Positions 24,960 through 32,366 of a stretch of DNA of 32,366 nucleotides are shown here, piece after piece; within the stretch, counting starts at the first letter, position 1, and every line of letters begins with the position of its first letter. A program made the translations under genes and the position numbers. Where the stretch lies: the NCBI GenBank assembly GCA_016926395.1, contig JAFGOT010000004.1, positions 1-32,366 of the forward strand, in the 5' to 3' direction. The notes under the pieces are model-generated. The model saw only the letters and a list, made by a program, of their open reading frames with translations. It was not told the DNA's origin and ran no database searches. This stretch comes from Candidatus Woesearchaeota archaeon (lineage in GTDB: Archaea > Nanobdellota > Nanobdellia > Woesearchaeales > SKGA01).

Positions 24960-25091
24960 CAGCTATTAAATTTAAGAACTCAAACGCCTTTTATTCTCTT
25001 AGGGAACTCGTTAGAATTAGCGTTTTACACTGGGGGCTTTATACTTCCTGAGAGCTTCAAGAGAAGGGAAACGGAGAGTCTTTATTTTCGC
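24960..25091. other. Noncoding right end of the island
   Basis: This stretch is richer in G+C than the rest of the island (for example CACTGGGGGC and GGGAAACGGAGAG) and holds no convincing gene. CGTTA-GAAT-TAGCG can form a short stem. It could hold recombination sites or a small RNA; I cannot assign it. Confidence 0.3.
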
Positions 25092-25109
25092 CGGAGGCTT
25101 ATTTCTTAT
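25092..25109 (+). repeat. Right attachment-site-like repeat (attR, tRNA 3' fragment)
   Basis: Exact copy of 23522-23539 (acceptor arm, base 73 and T-rich tail of tRNA-Thr), but with no tRNA body before it. It ends a few bases before the stop of the permease gene. Confidence 0.65.
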
Positions 25110-25115
25110 GAATAA

Positions 25116-26342
25116 TTATTCATCACGTAGAGTGTCTGCAGGTTTGTGTTTTGCTGCTTGAACTGCAGGAAGAGTTCCAGCTCCAGCACCAAGTACAAAT
25201 GAGAAAGCTAATGCTCCTAAAAATAATCCCCATGAAAAATGAGCAACCAAAAATGTTTTTCCAAGAGCTTGAGTACTAATTATTTCTACAAGCTTTGCAA
25301 AACCAACTCCTAAAAATATTCCTATCAAACCACCCACCAAACCAAGAAGACCAGATTCGATTAAGAATAAATAAAGAATATCACTATTTTTAGCACCAAC
25401 TGCTTTCATAATACCAATTTCTTTATTACGTTCCATAACTGAAGTAAACATGGTGTTCATAACTCCAATCCCGCCAACAAATAAACTAATAAGAGCAATA
25501 CCAATAAGGACGCCCTGAACAATATTTAAAATTGTGTCGAGTGTAGAAAGCAAATCTTCAGGAGTTTGAACATTAAAACCAACATCATCAACATTCACGC
25601 CTTGATGACGAGCAAGAGATCTAGTTACAACATCAGCCAAATCGTTTAAAGTTTCCTCATCACCTTGAACAACAATAAAATCAATTCGGTCCTCAATACC
25701 CGTAACTTTTCTAAATGAATCCATAGGAATGATAATCATGGAGTCATCTTGCGAACTACCAATTGGTTCAAAAACACCAGCCAAATAAAACTTTTGATCG
25801 TTAATAAAAAATTTATTATTTAACTGAATATTTTTCCCAGCATAAAGTCCACGTTCATTATGATAAAAACCTGTAACAGCGGCAAAAGTATCACCAGGTT
25901 CTAAGTTTCTACCTTTAGCTATGTCCGTAGCAAAAATATCAATAATCAAATTTAATCTTTCGGGTTCAGTTGGTATGCCCACAACTGAATAATATCTGAC
26001 TGAATCTTGAAATTCAATTCGAGCACTTGACATGACATAACCAGATACAGCTTGAACACCTGAAATTCCTTCCAGAAAATCCAAATCAGATTCAACTAAA
26101 GGAACATAACCAGTATTAGCGCCAGGAGGACCAAATTGTGTTTTAGGAGTAATCATTAATTTATCACTACCCATTCTTTCAAAAGTATCATAAACAGCAG
26201 AACGCATTCCTTGGCCTAAACTAATTAAAGAAACAACAGCAGCAATACCAATAAATATTCCAATCATAGTTAACCAACTACGAAGACGTCTCCTCGTTAA
26301 AGAACGAAGTGCAATTTGGAAATATTCTTTGATTAAAGTCAT
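25116..26342 (-). CDS. MacB/FtsX-like ABC transporter permease (second copy)
   Basis: 408 residues. N-terminal helix after RRRLRSWLTMIGIFIGIAAVVSL, a large extracytoplasmic domain (about 45-275), then three helices with the FtsX-type segment GGIGVMNTMFTSVMERNKEIGIMKAVGAK. The start ATG 26342 overlaps the stop of the upstream permease by four bases (ATGA); the longer frame from 26453 runs inside that gene. Paired with the related permease upstream, it probably forms a heterodimer with the ATPase encoded at 28810-29505. Its end lies next to the attR-like repeat. Confidence 0.92.
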   Translation of the reverse strand: MTLIKEYFQIALRSLTRRRLRSWLTMIGIFIGIAAVVSLISLGQGMRSAVYDTFERMGSDKLMITPKTQFGPPGANTGYVPLVESDLDFLEGISGVQAVSGYVMSSARIEFQDSVRYYSVVGIPTEPERLNLIIDIFATDIAKGRNLEPGDTFAAVTGFYHNERGLYAGKNIQLNNKFFINDQKFYLAGVFEPIGSSQDDSMIIIPMDSFRKVTGIEDRIDFIVVQGDEETLNDLADVVTRSLARHQGVNVDDVGFNVQTPEDLLSTLDTILNIVQGVLIGIALISLFVGGIGVMNTMFTSVMERNKEIGIMKAVGAKNSDILYLFLIESGLLGLVGGLIGIFLGVGFAKLVEIISTQALGKTFLVAHFSWGLFLGALAFSFVLGAGAGTLPAVQAAKHKPADTLRDE

Positions 26343-27547
26343 TTTCTTAAACTCTCCACAGGATCCATTCTTGAAGCTTGCATTGCAGGTAGAGTACCAG
26401 CAAGCGACCCAATAACAAATGAAAATAGCAAAGCACCAACTAAAAGCCACCAAGGAAGAGCTGCTTTTAATATAGCAATATCATAAGCTGCTTTCACACC
26501 AATCTCGACACCTTTACTAATCATGATTCCTAACACTAAACCAATAAACCCGCCAAGCAAACCTAGCATTCCAGATTCTATTAAAAATATTCCAAGAACC
26601 TGTTCGTTAGTAGCACCAATGGATTTCATAATACCAATTTCTTTTCGTCTCTCAAGAACGGCAGTGTACATCGTGTTAAGAATACCAATCGCTCCAACAA
26701 CTAAAGAAATCGCAGCAATACCAACAAGCAAAATTTGAACAATAGTTAGTATCTCTTTAAACGAATCAATAGTTTCTTGAGGAGAAGAAACAACAAAATC
26801 TTCTTCACCTACTTTTTGACCTCTATCACGACGAAGTGTTCGTTCAACGGAATCTTTTAGTTGAACCATATCTGCATCTGCTTCTGCGGCTACAACTAAT
26901 AAACTATAATCACCATTTAAATCAAATAACTCATCCATTGCAACTTCAGACATTAGAATAGAATCATCAATCATAAAATTTCCTTTCTTTTTTAAGATTC
27001 CTACAACTTCAAATTCTTTTCCACCAATAGTTACTTTTGAACCAACTTCTGGTTTCAATCCATCAATTTCAACTTTAGAACCAATAGTAATTTTTCCCTT
27101 ATCAGTTCCTGAAATAAGATAACCTTCTTCAAGATCAAAATCCATTATATCTCTAATTACGGCAACCCCTTCTTTTGAAGGAATAGATGCCAAAAATAAT
27201 GCCTCAGAGTTTCCGCGATACTCGACTAAAGCAGGCATCAATTGTCTTCCAAAAACAGTTTTTACACCATTAATACGTTTTAGAAGAGAAATGTCGTGAT
27301 CTGTTACCTTACCAACAGAAGTAGCACCAGGAGGACCAAAACTGTTTCCTGCACCTTGAATAGAAAGTACATCAACACCTAAAGAAGCAAATTGTTCAGT
27401 TACAGCTCCTTCAAGTCCCTGACCTAAACTAATAAGAGCAACGATAGCTGCAATTCCTGCAAAGATACCAATAAGAGTTAACCAACTACGTACACGACGA
27501 TGGGTCAAATTACCAATGGCAATCTTAAACATATCTTTTAGGTTCAC
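26339..27547 (-). CDS. MacB/FtsX-like ABC transporter permease (first copy)
   Basis: 402 residues with the MacB layout: N-terminal helix (RSWLTLIGIFAGIAAIVALIS), extracytoplasmic domain (about 42-265), and three C-terminal helices with GAIGILNTMYTAVLERRKEIGIMKSIGAT. GTG 27547 is chosen because the resulting N-terminus MNLKDMFKIAIGNL aligns with MTLIKEYFQIALRSL of the second permease; ATG at codon 6 is the alternative. A GAGG site lies nine bases before the GTG. Together the pair would act as mechanotransmission-type permeases, exporting or releasing a substrate at the membrane. Confidence 0.92.
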   Translation of the reverse strand: MNLKDMFKIAIGNLTHRRVRSWLTLIGIFAGIAAIVALISLGQGLEGAVTEQFASLGVDVLSIQGAGNSFGPPGATSVGKVTDHDISLLKRINGVKTVFGRQLMPALVEYRGNSEALFLASIPSKEGVAVIRDIMDFDLEEGYLISGTDKGKITIGSKVEIDGLKPEVGSKVTIGGKEFEVVGILKKKGNFMIDDSILMSEVAMDELFDLNGDYSLLVVAAEADADMVQLKDSVERTLRRDRGQKVGEEDFVVSSPQETIDSFKEILTIVQILLVGIAAISLVVGAIGILNTMYTAVLERRKEIGIMKSIGATNEQVLGIFLIESGMLGLLGGFIGLVLGIMISKGVEIGVKAAYDIAILKAALPWWLLVGALLFSFVIGSLAGTLPAMQASRMDPVESLRK

Positions 27548-27593
27548 AAATAACAGCCTCGAATTTTAATATAAAAAATAAAATAAAAAACAC

Positions 27594-28799
27594 CTATTTA
27601 TGGTGCTTCTTTGCTTTTTGTTTTTTTACAAACCATCTAACAACTAAGAAACCAACAAGAAGTACTAGTAAGATAGTGCTAAATGAAGGTCCTTTCTTTG
27701 CATTGGCTAGACTGTCATTTGTTTGAAAAGGAACAGTTAATGTTTCTGAAAATTCATTATTATTTTCATCTTTGTAAGTAACTGCAACTTTCAAATCAAC
27801 ATTTTTGGATGAAGGCTTTATAGTAAAAGTTTCACTTCTGTAATCATCAGAATCTAGATCACCAATGTATTCTTTAGAACCTGAAATAACTTCATAGTCA
27901 TCGCTTTGTAATAAAGAAACATCTAAGAATTTTAAATCATTAATTCCTTTGTTTACAAATTTTAAAGTTACATCACCAGATTGACTTGCTCCAGAAACAG
28001 TTGTTTTTTCAACATAAACCTTTAATTCTGGAACAGATTTTACAACAAGACCTATTAAATCCTGTTTCTCTGTTTTAGTTCCTTGATCATCATAGAATGA
28101 TAAAGAGATTGGTAATTTATAATAACCCGGAGTTGCTGTTGGGTAAGCCTTTATAGGAAATGAAACTTCAGATATTTCATTTGGATTAAGACGACCAATT
28201 CTTTGTTCGGTTGCAGATGATGTTGGAATAAAAGGCAAATCAGTAATTGAGCTTTGAGAAACCGCAACTAAACCTAACTGAACACCAATGTTTCGAATAA
28301 CAACCGACTCAGTATTTTTTAGTTTGATAGTAATAACACCATCCCCACCAGGAACTAGTTCTTTTGGGGAAGTTGATACATCAACCACAGATAAAGATAT
28401 GTCATTAGACTTAACTTCAATATCAAGAGATCGCTCTTGCCAATTTTTTCCATCAGGAGAGAATCTAACTTTTAACGCATTATTTCCAACAACAGCTTGA
28501 CTATCAACTTTGATTTGAAAATCAGAAACATAACTTCTTTGAGATTTTAAAGCACCAATAGTTTCTGAACCGTCACCAACAACAGTAAATGGAAATTCAT
28601 CCAAAACTTCTATCATTGCATTTTGAGCATCAGTGTCGCCAATATTATCTAACTCGATGTATGCAGTTACATATTGACCGGGTTGAGCGGGAATTGGCTC
28701 ATATTTTAGTAAATCAGCACTAAGAGAAGGCTCAGCACTAACAACTGGTATTAATACCATTAATGAAATTACCAACAATATAATTAAATTTTTTTTCAT
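27594..28799 (-). CDS. Secreted S-layer-like (COG1361-type) protein with membrane anchor
   Basis: 401 residues. Signal peptide at 1-22 (KKNLIILLVISLMVLIPVVSA), then three or four Ig-like CARDB-type domains with patterns such as AYIELDNIGDTDAQNAMIEV and TIKLKNTESVVIRNI, one membrane helix (about 373-391) and a basic tail KKQKAKKHHK. Members of this group regularly accompany archaeal MacB-like transporters and would sit outside the cell, perhaps in place of the MacA adaptor. GGTGA six bases before ATG 28799 supports the start. It follows the ATPase gene by ten bases. Confidence 0.85.
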   Translation of the reverse strand: MKKNLIILLVISLMVLIPVVSAEPSLSADLLKYEPIPAQPGQYVTAYIELDNIGDTDAQNAMIEVLDEFPFTVVGDGSETIGALKSQRSYVSDFQIKVDSQAVVGNNALKVRFSPDGKNWQERSLDIEVKSNDISLSVVDVSTSPKELVPGGDGVITIKLKNTESVVIRNIGVQLGLVAVSQSSITDLPFIPTSSATEQRIGRLNPNEISEVSFPIKAYPTATPGYYKLPISLSFYDDQGTKTEKQDLIGLVVKSVPELKVYVEKTTVSGASQSGDVTLKFVNKGINDLKFLDVSLLQSDDYEVISGSKEYIGDLDSDDYRSETFTIKPSSKNVDLKVAVTYKDENNNEFSETLTVPFQTNDSLANAKKGPSFSTILLVLLVGFLVVRWFVKKQKAKKHHK

Positions 28800-28809
28800 A
28801 TTAATTCAC

Positions 28810-29505
28810 CTATTTGCTTTTAGGAATTATTTGACCATCACGCAAAACTTCTACTCGTTCTGCTACTTTAGCAGTATCCTCATCATGAGTAACCATAACA
28901 ATTGTCGTTCCGTTTTCTTTATGTAATTTTTTTAGGAAATCCATAACAGTTCCTCCTGTTTTACTATCTAAGTTACCTGTAGGTTCATCAGCCAATATTA
29001 CTTCAGGGTTTACTGCTAAAGCCCTTGCAATTGCAACTCGTTGTTGTTGACCTCCAGAAAGCTCACTTGGTTTGTGATTTTGTCTATCCTCTAGTTCAAC
29101 TAACTTCAAAAGTTCATTTGCTCGTCTTTCTCTTTCAACAGCGTTAACGCCTTGAAAAATAAGAGGCAACATAATATTCTCTTTTGCTGATAAAGTATTG
29201 ATGAGATTGAATTTTTGAAAAATAAAACCAATTTTTTTCCCACGAAGGGTTGCAAGACCAGATTCTGAAAACTTGGAAATATCTTTTCCATCCAATTTTA
29301 TAGATCCAGTAGTAGGACGATCAAGAACACCAATCATATTCATCGCAGTACTTTTTCCACTTCCAGAAGGACCCATAACAGCTAAAAATTCTCCTTTGTA
29401 GACAGTTAAATTCAAACCTCGTAAAGCATGAACTTTATTGTCGCCCATAGTATAAGTTTTCCAAACATCTTGAATTTCAATTAACGGTTTTGCTTTGGAC
29501 GTCAT
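28810..29505 (-). CDS. ABC transporter ATP-binding protein (LolD/MacB type)
   Basis: 231 residues. Walker A GPSGSGKS (45-52), Q-loop IFQKFNL, signature LSGGQQQR (149-156), Walker B VILADEPTGNLDS (169-181) and the switch His in VTHDEDTA. GPSGSGKSTAMNMIGVLDRPTTG and DEPTGNLDS are typical of the LolD/MacB/FtsE group. It should power the two permeases downstream. ATG 29505 is preceded by GGTTGAT and lies 5 bases after the regulator's stop; TTG 29514 is an in-frame alternative but overlaps that stop. Confidence 0.95.
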   Translation of the reverse strand: MTSKAKPLIEIQDVWKTYTMGDNKVHALRGLNLTVYKGEFLAVMGPSGSGKSTAMNMIGVLDRPTTGSIKLDGKDISKFSESGLATLRGKKIGFIFQKFNLINTLSAKENIMLPLIFQGVNAVERERRANELLKLVELEDRQNHKPSELSGGQQQRVAIARALAVNPEVILADEPTGNLDSKTGGTVMDFLKKLHKENGTTIVMVTHDEDTAKVAERVEVLRDGQIIPKSK

Positions 29506-29510
29506 AATAA

Positions 29511-30032
29511 TCAACCTTGTTTTTTTGTTTTATTAATGTATTCAATAATATACGTGTGAAGTTTCTCAAGCAAAAGTGTTTGTTCTAAATCATGTTCCAA
29601 AAGTTCTAAATAAGATTTACCAAGATTTTTTCTTGAAAGAGATTTTTCTTGACGAATATCTTTTTTTAGAGAAGATATTAAATCAGGCAAAGATTCTTTT
29701 TTTGGTTTAACAATAAAATCTAATGCCATAGTGAATTTACCAATCAACATTTCAGAAACATCACGCTGAGCAGCTAAAAATACTTTTTTTGTTCCAGGTT
29801 TTTTAACTCGTTTTAGAATATTCATATCAGATAAATATTTAGCAACAGTACTTACAGTAGCTAACGAATAACCAGTACTTGAAGAAATATCTTCTAAAGA
29901 AACAGGCTCAATAGAACAAAAAACATGAGCATAAATTTTAGTTTCGACAGTTTTAAGACCAAAAGAAGACATAGAAGAGACTATTAATGACTCATAACAA
30001 GCAATCGACTCAGGAAAGTTTTCTTTTACCAT
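29511..30032 (-). CDS. wHTH transcriptional regulator (GbsR/MarR-like)
   Basis: 173 residues. A winged helix-turn-helix lies at about 23-90: KIYAHVFCSIEPVSLEDISSSTGYSLATVSTVAKYLSDMNILKRV, then a wing with PGTKKVFLA. The C-terminal half is helical, likely for dimerisation or effector binding. As the first gene of the ABC operon it probably controls its own operon. A TTTATAAAT box at about 30076-30087 predicts a leader of about 24 bases to ATG 30032; TTG at 30038 is rejected. Confidence 0.82.
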   Translation of the reverse strand: MVKENFPESIACYESLIVSSMSSFGLKTVETKIYAHVFCSIEPVSLEDISSSTGYSLATVSTVAKYLSDMNILKRVKKPGTKKVFLAAQRDVSEMLIGKFTMALDFIVKPKKESLPDLISSLKKDIRQEKSLSRKNLGKSYLELLEHDLEQTLLLEKLHTYIIEYINKTKKQG

Positions 30033-30099
30033 TTTCAATAAATACTAAATATTCAAAAAATAGTAAACAAAAATCATTTATAAAGGTTGTGAAAATAAT

Positions 30100-32118
30100 C
30101 TAAAGAGCATAAGAAGAAACATAAGAAATGTTCTTAAAAGTTAGATGAAGAACATCATAAGTCTTCTCTTGATCCGAATCAGATAAACGAGAGTAAATCT
30201 CTAAAGCTTCAATATATTTCTTTCTTGCAATATTTATCTCTTCAAATTGCAAAGCAAGAACGCTGTTATATAACAATTGAATAACATGAACCAAATCTTG
30301 ACCGTCAAAAGAGTCAACTTCATGAACAGGACGAGCTATATCTTGTTTTTTTGTAGGACCTACATCAATAACTAATTGTCTAAAAAGCTCTAAGCTCAAA
30401 TTCAAAGATTCAAAAGACAATGGTTTTGAAGACTCGATAACTTGAAGGTGATTATAATAATCTTCAAGAATTGATTTTATTTGTTTTGATGCACTTAATT
30501 TATTAATGCGAGCAAGAGTTCCGCCAGAACGTGTTGTGTGTTTTGACAATATGAAGTCAAAGAACTGACGAAGAGCTCTTGCAATCGCTGATTGATAAGG
30601 ATAATTAGAGGAAACATCAGAAGAATAAGAGTAACGTTTTTGCATATCTGCAATCATAGATAACAAAGAATCTTTTTCTTCAGAGCTAAGAAGAATCTGT
30701 TTTTTCTTAGAACGAACAAGCATCCAAAGAATCTTAGCAATAAAAGCATTAATTTGTTTTCTAAAAATACGATAAGTTACTCCGGCAACTAAAAGAAGCA
30801 TAGCTAAAGGAATAAGAATAACTAAAATAGAACGACCGACATCGCCAAGAGAGTCAGGCGTTTCCAACCGTCTACAAGCAGGACAAGTCCCACCACAATC
30901 AACACCAGTTTCGTCTTGGTTTTTCACACCATCAAAACAACTAGGACAAGGATCACAATAACCACCACAATCAACACCATCCTCGCCATAATTTTGTATA
31001 CCATCAAAACAACTCATACAAGGCTCGCAATTAGGACCGCCACAATCAGTTTCTTCTTCAAGATTATTTTTTATACCATCATAACAAGTTTCACAAGGAG
31101 GACAAGGACCGCCACAATCGACTCCTTCTTCATTTAATTCATACCCAGGAATCCAGTAATCTTGAACACCATTAACACACTGCTCAATATAATCACATTC
31201 TCTCCAAAAATATTTTGGTTCAGAATCACATCCATTAACATCAGTACATTTACGTTTTTGAGTTCCATTTACATAACAAATTCCCCAATCTTCACAGGAC
31301 CATTCAGGAACACAACGTTCTCTAGGAGGAGCAGCTCCACCACCCCCTCCATCAGGCGTTTGGGGAGCACATTCTAATTCAATAACTATCAAATCACTTT
31401 CGGCATAAAGACCATAAGGGTCGGTTGCTCGTAAAAACACCTGTCCACTGCCACAATCATTTGCACTAAGAATTATTTCAGAAGAAGGAAGAATCATAAT
31501 ATTAAACTCGGGCGAAATAAAGGAACTTGAAAAATTTAAGGGATCACCATCAGGATCGGAAAAATAATTATTAAGATAAATACCTCGTGTCGTAACACCA
31601 TCTTTTAGTTTAAATGGACCTGGAGGAGGAATCAAATTAAGTCTCGGCAGATAAACAGGAGCGTCGTTAGTTGCGACAAAAGTGAAAGTAACATCAATAA
31701 AATCACCATCAAGAGAACAACCACTATCATCATTGACAACAAATCTCATAGTAACATTATCTTGAAAAGAATCATCATTAGTGGGGATTGCAGAGAATAA
31801 ACCCGAAGTAGAATTCAAATCATAAAATAAAGTTCCATTATGTAAAGCAGCAGAATAAGTTAAATTATCACCATCAGCATCAGTTCCATTTAATTGACAT
31901 TCATAGTAAATGTCTTCGACCAAAGTAGTATTACAAGGAAAATCTAGAACAGGAGGAGTGTTAATACACAAATTAACATAACCTTGATCCTGCAACGCAT
32001 TACCAGTTAATAGAGGAGAAGTAGAAACTTGAGAAGCATAATAAATAGTCATCCCTGTTTGCACTAGAGAAAAAATAGCGAAAAATACAACTAAAGTTAC
32101 TATTAAACTATGACGCAT
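30100..32118 (-). CDS. Receptor-like surface protein with cadherin-like domains, Cys-rich repeats and cytosolic tail
   Basis: 672 residues. An N-terminal hydrophobic segment (4-28) is a signal or anchor. Two Ig/cadherin-like domains follow (about 50-150 and 155-250, with TDADGDNLTYSA and FSDPDGDPLNFSS), then a Gly/Pro-rich linker (255-265) and a thrombospondin-like Cys/Trp domain (269-308, WSCEDWGICYVNGTQKRKC). Four copies of a C-x-D/N-G-x-x-N/D...DCGGxCxxC repeat lie at about 314-342, 345-367, 370-391 and 394-415. A membrane helix (430-450) leads to a 220-residue cytosolic part whose last 35 residues (631-665) match the end of the 16825-17487 protein. ATG 32118 follows a GTG in frame; the CTTTAAATA box at 32151-32160 fits a leaderless start. 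Confidence 0.85.
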   Translation of the reverse strand: MRHSLIVTLVVFFAIFSLVQTGMTIYYASQVSTSPLLTGNALQDQGYVNLCINTPPVLDFPCNTTLVEDIYYECQLNGTDADGDNLTYSAALHNGTLFYDLNSTSGLFSAIPTNDDSFQDNVTMRFVVNDDSGCSLDGDFIDVTFTFVATNDAPVYLPRLNLIPPPGPFKLKDGVTTRGIYLNNYFSDPDGDPLNFSSSFISPEFNIMILPSSEIILSANDCGSGQVFLRATDPYGLYAESDLIVIELECAPQTPDGGGGGAAPPRERCVPEWSCEDWGICYVNGTQKRKCTDVNGCDSEPKYFWRECDYIEQCVNGVQDYWIPGYELNEEGVDCGGPCPPCETCYDGIKNNLEEETDCGGPNCEPCMSCFDGIQNYGEDGVDCGGYCDPCPSCFDGVKNQDETGVDCGGTCPACRRLETPDSLGDVGRSILVILIPLAMLLLVAGVTYRIFRKQINAFIAKILWMLVRSKKKQILLSSEEKDSLLSMIADMQKRYSYSSDVSSNYPYQSAIARALRQFFDFILSKHTTRSGGTLARINKLSASKQIKSILEDYYNHLQVIESSKPLSFESLNLSLELFRQLVIDVGPTKKQDIARPVHEVDSFDGQDLVHVIQLLYNSVLALQFEEINIARKKYIEALEIYSRLSDSDQEKTYDVLHLTFKNISYVSSYAL

Positions 32119-32203
32119 CACACAACACAGTCTAAAACAGTTCTTTTAACTATTTAAAGGTTTTTAGAAATAGATAAAAAAAAGAAAAATAAGAAATTCA
32201 ACC

Positions 32204-32366
32204 TTAAGGTGTTGAAGCGGTAAATGTCAAAGTAGTACTACCATCAACAGAGGTTGCAGTTGCAGGGAAACCCATCTGAACGTAAAAGTCAAACTGGTCA
32301 GCACCATCAGTAGTATCTAAATTCTGACAAGCAACATAAGAACCAGTATCATTAAACAAAGTCCAA
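32204..32366 (-). CDS. Partial CDS, C-terminus of a probable secreted or pilin-like protein
   Basis: Only the last 53 or so codons are present, ending TLTFTASTP and a TAA at 32204-32206. The readable part (for example NDTGSYVACQNLDTTDGADQFDFYVQMGFP) is rich in Thr, Asp and Gly, with a beta pattern like the ends of archaeal surface and pilin-like proteins. The start and family are outside the window. Confidence 0.7.
   Translation of the reverse strand, partial: WTLFNDTGSYVACQNLDTTDGADQFDFYVQMGFPATATSVDGSTTLTFTASTP

Larger units (their letters stand above)
23540..25109. mobile_element. Candidate tRNA-anchored integrated island, about 1.57 kb
   Basis: The segment is bounded on the left by an intact tRNA-Thr(AGU) and on the right by a copy of its 18-base 3' end, the classic outcome of site-specific integration into a tRNA gene. 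It holds a three-gene minus-strand operon (RHH-like, LemA-like, four-helix membrane protein) and a short G+C-richer noncoding stretch at the right end. No integrase or transposase is visible, so it would have been mobilised in trans, or the recombinase was lost. The permease operon beyond 25116 is probably the original neighbour of the tRNA. A remnant of a duplicated tRNA is an alternative explanation. Confidence 0.6.

Noticed and set aside
25031-25045. GGGGGCTTTA as a further tRNA 3' fragment
   Set aside because: Only a short stretch of similarity and no T-arm before it; chance is likely in this G+C-rich segment.

Overview
The window looks archaeal. Most genes have a TATA-like box about 27 bases before the start codon (leaderless layout), and internal operon genes carry a GGTGA-type ribosome binding site. 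There is an SRP54 gene, a preflagellin-type peptidase, a tRNA intron with a bulge-helix-bulge junction, and S-layer-like and MacB-like surface systems. Together with the A/T-rich composition, dense packing and a bacterial-type gyrB, this suggests a DPANN-type archaeon, perhaps Woesearchaeota or Pacearchaeota. That placement is inference.

Layout. 1-216: start of a gene that leaves the window, preceded by a leader with four hairpins. 217-4669: a divergent protein kinase-like gene, a prepilin/preflagellin peptidase, two small membrane proteins, and a pair of HIT-derived proteins, one with its central active-site His replaced by Leu. 4921-9051: gyrB, a DUF502 membrane protein and SRP54. 9066-12917: a YdcF-like protein behind a repeat-rich promoter, a CoA-binding protein, a small ferredoxin, GMP reductase, an S4 protein, an intron-bearing tRNA-Thr(UGU) and a HAD hydrolase. 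12914-16703 (minus): MoxR, DUF58, VWA, DUF212 and PIN genes. 16825-21288: a coiled-coil protein and a 1265-residue cadherin-like surface protein. 21501-23251: a ThiF/MoeB-like and a DHH-family gene. 23306-23529: two tandem tRNA-Thr genes (GGU, AGU).

23522-25109 is the most unusual part. An 18-base perfect repeat of the tRNA-Thr(AGU) 3' end and its downstream T-rich tract flanks about 1.57 kb. Inside are three tightly coupled minus-strand genes: a 55-residue RHH-like protein, a LemA-like protein without a membrane anchor, and a four-helix membrane protein. This looks like a small tRNA-anchored mobile island with no recombinase of its own.

25116-30032 (minus) is a five-gene operon: wHTH regulator, LolD/MacB-like ATPase, S-layer-like secreted protein, and two MacB-like permeases. 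30100-32118 encodes a receptor-like surface protein with Cys-rich repeats and a cytosolic tail whose last helices resemble those of the 16825-17487 protein. The window closes inside another apparently secreted protein.
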